A DNA stretch of 64,000 nucleotides from CAXXIC01 sp049315325 (GTDB lineage: Bacteria > Bacteroidota > Bacteroidia > Bacteroidales > UBA7332), in the NCBI GenBank assembly GCA_049315325.1, contig JBMOKJ010000009.1, positions 55,168-119,167 of the forward strand, read 5' to 3'. Below, one piece after another: positions 43,754-51,085 of this stretch; within the stretch, counting starts at the first letter, position 1, and every line of letters begins with the position of its first letter. Below the pieces are notes generated by a model. It was not told where the DNA came from. It searched no databases and was given only the letters and a program-made list of their open reading frames with translations. The position numbers and the translations under genes are program-made.

Positions 43754-45328
43754 TTATTCTTTCGTCCATTCATAGTCAAACCAATCGTAAGCTGCCGGAG
43801 TAGTAGAATCATGCCCATTGCCAGTTGCGTACAATCCAAGAACGACACCATTGTATCCACCTGTTACCTCAGCGCTCAAAAACTGTACATTCAGCGAACC
43901 TACTTTCTTAAAAGGTTTGTTATTTTGCGAAAATTCAAACGTATAATTCTTCCTATCACCTTTTACGCGAAGGGATACCAATCCGGGTTTCAAAACGGCT
44001 TCACCTGCCGAATTTATCAAATCCCCTAAAGTGTAAATCACTTTCAGAATGCGCTGATTTCCTTTTCGAGAAATCACAAATTGGTAGTGAAACCGATTGG
44101 TCATTTCGATGAGCATACCAGCCGATTCATTCTCTTTTTTAGGAGAAAAATCAACAACAGTAGTCGCTTTAAAATTGAAATGCGCCTGTCGACGACCTAT
44201 AAAAGTCGGCGATGCTACATCAAATATCGTGTTTCTACTTCCTAAGAGTGTTAGAAATCCCTTTCGCTGAGTAAACGAATAATTTTGCACTTCAGGATTG
44301 CGTAACGAAATCCATTCAAAGCCCAATTTGCCAGAATTGAAATCATCACGAACAGGTTTGGGCACAATTGGTTTCAGCGGCAGAGTTTCAGCATTGTTGA
44401 CGAGAGAATTTGTACCCGTAGTATTAACCACAGGCCACCCATTTTCGTCCCACCTTACGGGAGCAAGGCAGGTTTCACGACCCAAAACCTGAGGCACCCG
44501 AAATGCGAGATGCACCATCCACCACGACCCATCGTGCGCCTGGAACAAGTCGGCGTGACCTGTACCATACAGTTTTTCGTAAGCGTAACGGTTTGACAAA
44601 ATCGGGTTTCGTGGACAAGATTCATACGGCCCCCAGATATTTCTGCTGCGAGAAATACAGACCATGTGTCCGTATTGAGTTCCGCCTTCAGCTGTCAACA
44701 AATAGTAGAATCCATCTTTTTTGTACATGTGTGGCCCTTCCACATAGCTTCCACCCGACCCATGCCACAAGATTTTCGGATCTGTGAGACGTTTACCAGT
44801 CTTTATGTCAATTTCTGATTGATAAATGGCACGTTCGGTAGTGAAAGTCATGCCGCGATTACTTACAAAATAAGTTTTGCCATCTTCGTCCCAAAACAGC
44901 GATGGGTCAATGCCACTTTGGTCAACAAAAATGGGTTCAGACCACGGTCCTTCAGGATGAGTAGCTGTTACGTAGAAATTCTTTTTCGTTCCATTTGCCA
45001 CCAAAGTAGTAACCATATAAAATAGTCCGTCGTGATAACGCAACGTTGGGGCGTAAATGCCATCCGAAGGCATCACATTAGCAAGCGGCAGTTGAGAAGG
45101 ACGATCGAGCACGTTTCCAATTTGGGTCCAATGCACCAAGTCTTGACTATGAAAAATAGGAACACCAGGGAAATACTCGAACGAGCTATTCACAAGATAA
45201 TAATCCTCTCCCACTCTGCAAACCGATGGATCGGGCAAAAAACCAGAATTCACAGGATTTTGAAAAGCAAAAGCCTGATTAGTTAAGGTCAAAATAAACA
45301 GAAATAAGAAAAGTAAAATTCTATTCAT
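43754..45328 (-). CDS. GH43 family glycosidase (beta-xylosidase / arabinofuranosidase type) with C-terminal jelly roll
   Basis: 524 aa with a signal peptide (about 1-21). FQNPVNSGFLPDPSVCRVGE near 22 contains the opening Asp of GH43. DQSGIDPSLFWDEDGKTYFV near 137 holds the pKa-modulating Asp, and GSYVEGPHMYKKDGFYYLL near 193 has the general-acid Glu. GTGHADLFQAHDGSWWMVHL near 255 carries the His that binds calcium or water in the pore. Residues about 325-520 are a concanavalin-like domain, as in beta-xylosidases of GH43 subfamilies 11 and 12. All three catalytic residues are present, so it should be active. The likely product is xylose or arabinose, which would feed xylE/xylA at the right edge. 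It lies 25 bases after the lipoprotein gene. Confidence 0.9.
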   Translation of the reverse strand: MNRILLFLFLFILTLTNQAFAFQNPVNSGFLPDPSVCRVGEDYYLVNSSFEYFPGVPIFHSQDLVHWTQIGNVLDRPSQLPLANVMPSDGIYAPTLRYHDGLFYMVTTLVANGTKKNFYVTATHPEGPWSEPIFVDQSGIDPSLFWDEDGKTYFVSNRGMTFTTERAIYQSEIDIKTGKRLTDPKILWHGSGGSYVEGPHMYKKDGFYYLLTAEGGTQYGHMVCISRSRNIWGPYESCPRNPILSNRYAYEKLYGTGHADLFQAHDGSWWMVHLAFRVPQVLGRETCLAPVRWDENGWPVVNTTGTNSLVNNAETLPLKPIVPKPVRDDFNSGKLGFEWISLRNPEVQNYSFTQRKGFLTLLGSRNTIFDVASPTFIGRRQAHFNFKATTVVDFSPKKENESAGMLIEMTNRFHYQFVISRKGNQRILKVIYTLGDLINSAGEAVLKPGLVSLRVKGDRKNYTFEFSQNNKPFKKVGSLNVQFLSAEVTGGYNGVVLGLYATGNGHDSTTPAAYDWFDYEWTKE

Positions 45329-45353
45329 CTATTTTTAATTCAAATTGAACGAG

Positions 45354-47531
45354 TTACAACTTGCAAACTGTTGGTTTAATCGATTTAGTGGCATCCACTA
45401 ATGTCAAAACCTTCTCCCCGTTCTTGTTCTCGAAGAAGAGCGTTTGAGCGGTATCGAATTTCAGCAACTGCTTTCCGTTTCGCTTCAAATCAATCAAACC
45501 TGATGAGGTGATTTTAGTCAACTTGCCTTTTTCAGACTTAATAGCGAGCATTCCAATGAAACTGCCTGAATAGCGTTCACTATCGAGAATCGCATCAAAA
45601 TGTTTCGGTTTATTCCTAGTCAACGAAGCATAATCTGTCAGCACAACAGCATGATCATCGGTGTAACAACCACCCTCTATCGTGTTTTTAGGAATTGACA
45701 ACGATGATATTTTTGAGATATCAAACCCAACGACTGTAGCATTCTTCTGTAGCAATTCAAATTGCTGACGAATATCGCGACCAGAAAAATCGTAATCGGC
45801 TATTCCTTCAAGCATCAATTTTCCACCATTTGACGAATATTTTTCAAGAAATGCGAGCGTTTTTGGCTGGGCATATTGTGGATAAAGAAAAACAACGGCA
45901 TCAAAAGTCTTCCCTTTTAAAGTAGGTTTATTCTCCTTATTAAGTGTCAGTTGACCGTTTTCGATGAGGTCTGACGACACAAGCGCATTCATATAACCTG
46001 CTTTCAACAAAGCAAGAGCTTTCTCTTCAATTCCCAATTTATTATTGATATAAAAGGCGTTACGCAATTTAGCATTTGGATACCAATTTATTAATGCCTC
46101 TGTTCCAAACACTACCAACAACTTGACCTCGGGCTGTCCGGGATTGAATTGATTCAGCAAACGAGCTGAAGTCTCTACTTGGCTCACCTTCTTCAAAAAT
46201 TCAGGCGATTCCAATCCAATGCCCCAATGTTTATCGTTGAATGCGTGGTAGTGCGTGCGAATTCCATAGCGCAAATCTGTAAATGCTTTTTCGCAAATTG
46301 TATCAATCTGTGGATGATAATATTGGTTGTAAATGATGTTTTGTGGATGCGACAACATAATTCCCAATTGAGTTGGGAGTGCCGAGTTTTCATCCGTTTG
46401 TCCATAATCTCGCGGTTGTGTCCACCAATTCGCTCCCGTCATCCAGATTTCGTCGCCATCTAGCTTGTTGTGGAATGTATTGTGAATGCCAATAAAACAG
46501 GCTTTGCCAAACAACTCTTTCGAAAGTCGATAGAAATTCTGCTCCACTACGAGTGGACCACTTCGCAACACCTGCATATATTCGTTGATTGCACGCATTT
46601 GTATTTCTGGTGCATTCAAAGGTGAATAGCGCGCATTGAAAAGGGTCATTTCTGCAGTAGAATTGGCTTTTTTCTCAAGCATCAAACCCATTTTATCGGA
46701 ATAAAATCGCTCACTAAATGTCTCGTCATCCTTCATTTCCCAAGGTGGTGTGGTGCGCATGTAGCCAAACTCGTCGAGAGCGGTGCCATCGAACGGTATA
46801 TGGGCATATTTTCGAAGAATATTCTCGAAACTTTGCGAGGCGTAAGCGAACATATCGGGATGATTGTAGCTATGACGAACCATCAGATAGACTGTGTAGC
46901 CTGCAAGACTTTTTCCGGCTTGTACTTCGACGACTGCTTTATCGCCCGATTTGTTGGGCATTGTCTTGCAAAAAGGTGTGATATCTTTGAGCGAATTAGG
47001 GACGTAAACACCGTCGTTTAATTTTTTGAAAGCAAAAGCTCGGAAAAGTTCACTTTTGATAGGTGTTACATCTGTTGTTTTATAGAAATTTTTTAGACGA
47101 ATGTGTTTTGCTACAGCTTCGTAAGTTGCGATGCCATTGGCATCAAGTTTTAATTCAGCTTCTGAAATAACAGACTGGCAATATTTTTCATTTACTTTGC
47201 CGGGGAAATTCCACAGTTGCAATCCAATTTTCAGATGAAGCTGATGCGCTTTTTCCACTAATTTAGAGAAAATAGGAGCCATTTTGGTGTCGTCGAAGAA
47301 GTCACAACCTTCGCGTGCAGTAAGAAAAACGAAATCGAACGGACTGTTTTTTGCAATAGAATCTAAATCAGCAAGGTATTTTTCGTTTTCACAAACATCT
47401 GGAGTAATAAACCAATAGGCAATTTCAGGATGATTTGTATTCGCAACATCGTCTGAATAGTTCACCACTACTTCATTGCTACATGAGAATAGCAGAAGCA
47501 TTGAAAGAGCAATTAGCAAAGGTGTTTTCAT
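45354..47531 (-). CDS. Lipoprotein of probable TIM-barrel glycosidase type, family not recognised
   Basis: 725 aa. MKTPLLIALSMLLLFSCSNE shows a lipobox ending in Cys17, so the protein is probably membrane-anchored, most likely on the outer membrane. Residues about 35-390 have the look of a (beta/alpha)8 barrel: EIAYWFITPD, FDFVFLTAREG, LKIGLQLWNFPG, YAHIPFDGTALDEFGYM and SGPLVVEQNF. ALDEFGYM is a plausible site for an acidic catalytic residue. Residues about 450-620 resemble the Rossmann-like trimerisation region of GH42-type enzymes (FDAVVFLYPQYAQPKT, GGKLMLEGIADYDFSG). I cannot name a CAZy family. It lies between GH105 and GH43 genes in the same operon and is the only clear lipoprotein in the cluster. 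Confidence 0.65.
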   Translation of the reverse strand: MKTPLLIALSMLLLFSCSNEVVVNYSDDVANTNHPEIAYWFITPDVCENEKYLADLDSIAKNSPFDFVFLTAREGCDFFDDTKMAPIFSKLVEKAHQLHLKIGLQLWNFPGKVNEKYCQSVISEAELKLDANGIATYEAVAKHIRLKNFYKTTDVTPIKSELFRAFAFKKLNDGVYVPNSLKDITPFCKTMPNKSGDKAVVEVQAGKSLAGYTVYLMVRHSYNHPDMFAYASQSFENILRKYAHIPFDGTALDEFGYMRTTPPWEMKDDETFSERFYSDKMGLMLEKKANSTAEMTLFNARYSPLNAPEIQMRAINEYMQVLRSGPLVVEQNFYRLSKELFGKACFIGIHNTFHNKLDGDEIWMTGANWWTQPRDYGQTDENSALPTQLGIMLSHPQNIIYNQYYHPQIDTICEKAFTDLRYGIRTHYHAFNDKHWGIGLESPEFLKKVSQVETSARLLNQFNPGQPEVKLLVVFGTEALINWYPNAKLRNAFYINNKLGIEEKALALLKAGYMNALVSSDLIENGQLTLNKENKPTLKGKTFDAVVFLYPQYAQPKTLAFLEKYSSNGGKLMLEGIADYDFSGRDIRQQFELLQKNATVVGFDISKISSLSIPKNTIEGGCYTDDHAVVLTDYASLTRNKPKHFDAILDSERYSGSFIGMLAIKSEKGKLTKITSSGLIDLKRNGKQLLKFDTAQTLFFENKNGEKVLTLVDATKSIKPTVCKL

Positions 47532-47574
47532 TTATCATCAAATTTTGTCAAGGTTTTTGTAACAAGCAATACAG

Positions 47575-49416
47575 CTATTTCACTTGACTCAACGAACCGC
47601 TCTGAATCTCTTTTTGAAGCATTTTATCGACATCGATTCCAGCAAAAAGCACAGCAAACAGACCATGTGTATCGTCGTCGTAGAATGGCCGGTTGATGTA
47701 GTAGTTTACATCGTCGGAACACATTGTACCTACACAGATTTTATGCACACGACCATTCGGTTCTATTTCGGTTTTGAGAGCGTTCCATCCTTTCATCGCA
47801 ATTGGCTGATATTTCTCAGCATCTAACCAACCATAGGCTACACCACGTGCTATTGCCATTGTGAAGATCGCTGTACCTGAAACCTCTTCAGGCGAGTCAT
47901 TTCTGTTGAGCACATTGCGCCAAAAGCCGTTTGGCATTTGATATCCAACAAGGCTCTCAACATGTTTGCGGTAGTGCTCCAGTATTGGTTGATAGTATTT
48001 ATTCTTTTTATCTAAATTCATCAAAACCTCAGTCGTAGCCCAGATTCCCCATCCATTTGCGCGAGACCAATAAGGAAGTTTTGTATCTTTCTCGTCAGAA
48101 TAATTGGCGTGCATGTAGAGATTTACATCTTTATCCCACACAAATTTCCTGAAATTCAGCACCATCAACGCGGCATCGTTAATCAGCGAATCGCGGTCGG
48201 ATTTGGTTTTGGCGTATTTGGATGCCTGCACCAAAAAAGGAATACCCATAAACATATCATCCACCCAAGTTGTGTATTTCTGAGGAGTGGTGCGGGTGTA
48301 AATATTACTACCCGGAAAGCGAATTTGCTCTTTTCGGGCATAATGTATCATATTGTCAACCAATGTTTTGTACTCTTTTTCGAGTGGAAATCCTTTCTCG
48401 CGACGAAGTCTGTAGATAAAAGGCAAAGACGGCGCAAGTGTGAAATCGAGCAGAGGGACTTTAATAAAATAGTGATTTGCAGACTCTACTTCATTGAGCG
48501 TCTGCACCTGATATTCTACAAAAGACTTCCCTTTGATGTGGTAATCACAGAAATTATTCGCCCATTGGTTGTATTTTGCTTTTCCAGAGGTTTCGGCAAG
48601 CTGCTGCATTGCCCATGCTACGCCTCCGTTGTGGTAATTCCATTGATAGTTTGTTCCCCAAGGTTGCGGGTCAATTACATTACCTACAATTTCTATCTTA
48701 GGAATCGTCCAAGTAACAAGTTCTCCATTAAGTCCGGCATACATTTGCCCAAATTCAACGCTCGTTTCAGGACGATGAACTATATCAATTCCTTTCTCAA
48801 ATGGGCCAATGACCAACCAATTGGTTAGTTCGGCAATTTTAGGGTCTAAATCGGTAACATTTTCTAATGCAAATGTAGGATATTCAATTTCTTCCGATAA
48901 CACAGCGCCTTTGGTTGCAGGTGGTTGCATATAAAAGCACCACTCTTTGCCTGCAGTTTCCGATTTAATAAGTAAACTGTTTCTTCCTTTATTGAGTTTC
49001 AGTTCAGCTTTGTTCGACATTTCGATGCTACGTTCCTCTTTTATCAAACGAATAGAATTGATGCCTTTTTTATCGTAAACCAATTTATTATTCAACCAAA
49101 TTTTGCACGCATCGTTGTGCTCCAAATCAATCACCATTGTCATATCTTTTTTCACTTCCAATTGAGTGTAAGCATAAGCTACAGATGGCTTACCAAGTGA
49201 AAAAGTGCGACCAAAATTAACAAATTGCATCTTATCAAACTTCTTATTGCAAGAGGCCAATTCCAGTTTATAGCGAAAAGGAGTTTCTCTGATTAACTTA
49301 TCGCCAATGAGCTCAACAACTTCGAGCGGACTTTTGATGTCTGTCACGTTATTTGTGGCAAACAATGACAGTGTAATAAATGAGAGGAGCAGCAAAACGT
49401 TTTTCATGATAAACAT
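47575..49416 (-). CDS. GH105/GH88-type unsaturated uronyl hydrolase
   Basis: 613 aa with an N-terminal signal peptide (about 1-20; ATG 49407 is an alternative start). Residues about 25-200 are an extra beta-rich domain (KIWLNNKLVYDKKG, KGRNSLLIKSE). Residues about 250-600 are the (alpha/alpha)6 barrel of GH105: TTWVDDMFMGIPFL near 395 with the catalytic Asp, PYWSRANGWGIWATTEVL near 460, and PEEVSGTAIFTMAIARGV near 520. FYDDDTHGLFAVLFAG lies near 580. GH105 and GH88 enzymes remove the 4,5-unsaturated uronate left by polysaccharide lyases, so this gene supports the reading of the heparinase-like and beta-helix proteins as lyases. It is the first gene of the operon, with a promoter at 49447-49513. 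Confidence 0.86.
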   Translation of the reverse strand: MFIMKNVLLLLSFITLSLFATNNVTDIKSPLEVVELIGDKLIRETPFRYKLELASCNKKFDKMQFVNFGRTFSLGKPSVAYAYTQLEVKKDMTMVIDLEHNDACKIWLNNKLVYDKKGINSIRLIKEERSIEMSNKAELKLNKGRNSLLIKSETAGKEWCFYMQPPATKGAVLSEEIEYPTFALENVTDLDPKIAELTNWLVIGPFEKGIDIVHRPETSVEFGQMYAGLNGELVTWTIPKIEIVGNVIDPQPWGTNYQWNYHNGGVAWAMQQLAETSGKAKYNQWANNFCDYHIKGKSFVEYQVQTLNEVESANHYFIKVPLLDFTLAPSLPFIYRLRREKGFPLEKEYKTLVDNMIHYARKEQIRFPGSNIYTRTTPQKYTTWVDDMFMGIPFLVQASKYAKTKSDRDSLINDAALMVLNFRKFVWDKDVNLYMHANYSDEKDTKLPYWSRANGWGIWATTEVLMNLDKKNKYYQPILEHYRKHVESLVGYQMPNGFWRNVLNRNDSPEEVSGTAIFTMAIARGVAYGWLDAEKYQPIAMKGWNALKTEIEPNGRVHKICVGTMCSDDVNYYINRPFYDDDTHGLFAVLFAGIDVDKMLQKEIQSGSLSQVK

Positions 49417-49446
49417 AACAATGTTGGGTAAATCGAATTGTTACTG

Positions 49447-49513
49447 CAAATTAAGCTACAAATCACAGTTCCTATGCAACAAAATTGTTTCAAAAAACAG
49501 TAAAATTGATACG
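49447..49513 (-). promoter_or_regulatory. Promoter with tandem TGTAACA-like repeat for the operon starting at 49416
   Basis: On the minus strand CGTATCA (49513-49507) and TGAAACA (49492-49486) lie 21 bp apart. After 31 bp comes TTAATTTG (49454-49447), seven of eight matches to TAnnTTTG. The leader is about 25 nt. It drives at least eight genes, possibly all fourteen down to 20416. Confidence 0.6.
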
Positions 49514-49836
49514 TTATAGGTAAAGGAAGTAACGAACATTAGGAATTAACCGAAAAACCTTGCTATTTACTGATGAGCGTACTTTGTTTAGAAAAACAAG
49601 ACCTAAATATAGGCAAATTAAATAGAATCACTAACTATATTCGATTCCGATAACCTGCATAACAAGCGGAGTAACAAAACATAAAATAGCGTGACCTCTT
49701 TGACTTAAAATATAGAAATGAATTTTGGTAGGCAAACTGTATAGTCAAAATACCGCCATATGTTAATATTCTGTAATTAATTGCGGTTTTCGTGTTAAAA
49801 CAACATTTTTAGTATCCCAATTATAAAAAAAAACAA
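49514..49836. other. Divergent intergenic region with no recognisable gene
   Basis: A/T-rich DNA between the minus-strand operon promoter and the first fucR-side elements. I see no coding frame with a plausible product, no RNA gene and no strong terminator. Confidence 0.5.
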
Positions 49837-49843
49837 CATATTT

Positions 49844-49863
49844 GCAGCACAGTTCAGGACAGT
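49844..49863 (+). promoter_or_regulatory. Candidate operator upstream of fucR: direct repeat GCAGCACAGT TCAGGACAGT
   Basis: Two 10-bp direct repeats match the block before fucI (51011-51030) at 16 of 18 core positions. They start at the last base of CATATTTG (49837-49844), seven of eight matches to the -7 box, so a protein bound here would cover the start point of a distal fucR promoter. Confidence 0.5.
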
Positions 49864-49937
49864 GACCTTTACAGGATTGAGAAGTAGAATATAAATGATT
49901 CCTTGCGAATTGTATACAAAAAGTAATTTCCTTTTTC

Positions 49938-49981
49938 TAAATTTGTACTCAATTAATTCTGTATTTTTCTGTAACTGTTAC
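49938..49981 (+). promoter_or_regulatory. Proximal fucR promoter with leader palindrome
   Basis: TAAATTTG (49938-49945) is a perfect -7 box 46 bases before the fucR ATG. No convincing -33 TTTG is seen at the normal spacing. In the predicted leader a perfect palindrome GTAACTGTTAC (49971-49981) lies 10 bases before the ATG and could serve autoregulation. Its arms resemble the half-site of the 21-bp repeats at the secretome promoters. Confidence 0.5.
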
Positions 49982-49991
49982 CTCGTATTCG

Positions 49992-50975
49992 ATGAAAGTA
50001 AAATTCAACCATTCAACCACCAAGATTAAAGCCCTGATTGAGGCAATAAATCAATCGATAATGAATGGAAATCTGGTTGTTGGTGATAATTTACCCTCGA
50101 TAAACGAAGCAAGTGCAAAACACAAAGTATCAAGAGATACAGTCTTTAAAGCCTACTCTGAACTAAAACGCACAGGCGTTATTGATTCAACACCTCAGAA
50201 AGGCTATTTTGTAAAAGCAGAAGTAAACAGAGTATTGTTGTTACTCGACAACTATTCTCCGTTTAAAAAAGATCTTTACCATCGTTTTACAGATAATTTG
50301 CCCGAAAATTATAAAGTTGATTTAATTTTTCACCAATACAACGAAAATCTGTTCGAAACCATTATACACGAGAGTATTGGTAAATACAGCATGTATGTTG
50401 TGATTAATTTTTCAAATGATAAGTTTTCGGATACCTTGAAAACAATACCCGCAAATAAGCTGTTGTTGCTTGATTTTGGCAATTTCGACAAATCAGAATG
50501 TTCATACATCTGTCAAGATTTCGACAAAGCACTTTACGACTGCATGAAAGAAGGATTGGAGGGCTTGAAAAAATACAAAAAATTAGTCTATGTTTTTCCA
50601 GAAGATTTGCGACATCCTATTTCGTCTATTGAGCATTTCAATCGTTTTTGCAACGATTTTGGATTTCAACACGAACTCATAAGGCGTAACTCAGATTGGA
50701 CAGAACTAGAAGACAAAGCGGCATACCTCTGTATTTTGACTGAAGATTTGGTTAAAATCATTAAGGAAGCAGATGCAAGAAGCTTAAAGATTGGTCGGAA
50801 TATTGGACTCATTGCATACAACGACGACCCAGTATTAGAAGTTATCAAAGACGGAATTGCAGCAATAAGCATTGATTTCGGTCTTATGGGCGAAAAAGCA
50901 GCAAATTTTGTGAAAAATAAAATACAAATTCAAGAATATTTACCTACAAAATTCATAAGTAGAGGATCGATATAA
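49992..50975 (+). CDS. fucR: GntR-family transcriptional regulator, FucR-like
   Basis: 327 aa. Residues 1-75 form a GntR winged helix: IKALIEAINQSIMNGNLVVG, LPSINEASAKHKVSRDTVFK and TPQKGYFVKAE. Residues about 80-325 are a LacI/periplasmic-binding-type effector domain (VLLLLDNYSPFKKDLYHRF, LLLLDFGNFD, IGLIAYNDDPVLEVIKDGI). This GntR-plus-LacI-type architecture is that of Bacteroides FucR, which controls fucose use and precedes fucI there as well. The gene starts 110 bases before fucI, on the same strand. I infer a repressor relieved by L-fucose or a fucose-derived sugar; a rhamnose-responsive role is also possible. The name is by architecture and position, not by proof of ligand. Confidence 0.82.
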   Translation: MKVKFNHSTTKIKALIEAINQSIMNGNLVVGDNLPSINEASAKHKVSRDTVFKAYSELKRTGVIDSTPQKGYFVKAEVNRVLLLLDNYSPFKKDLYHRFTDNLPENYKVDLIFHQYNENLFETIIHESIGKYSMYVVINFSNDKFSDTLKTIPANKLLLLDFGNFDKSECSYICQDFDKALYDCMKEGLEGLKKYKKLVYVFPEDLRHPISSIEHFNRFCNDFGFQHELIRRNSDWTELEDKAAYLCILTEDLVKIIKEADARSLKIGRNIGLIAYNDDPVLEVIKDGIAAISIDFGLMGEKAANFVKNKIQIQEYLPTKFISRGSI

Positions 50976-51010
50976 TCCACTATGATTATTTGTATTTTTT
51001 TGCAGTAAAA

Positions 51011-51030
51011 TCAGCATAGTTCAGCACAGA
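51011..51030 (+). promoter_or_regulatory. Candidate operator of the fucI operon: direct repeat TCAGCATAGT TCAGCACAGA
   Basis: Two 10-bp direct repeats of (T)CAGCAYAG lie 56 bases before the fucI ATG, just after a T-rich TTTTTTTGCAG block (from 50995) that may be a poor -7 box. The 15-mer CAGCATAGTTCAGCA also occurs, inverted, at 34551-34570. Confidence 0.55.
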
Positions 51031-51085
51031 AATAAAAGCTAAAAATATTAGTTAAACTTCATTTATAAAGCAACCTTAAACAATT

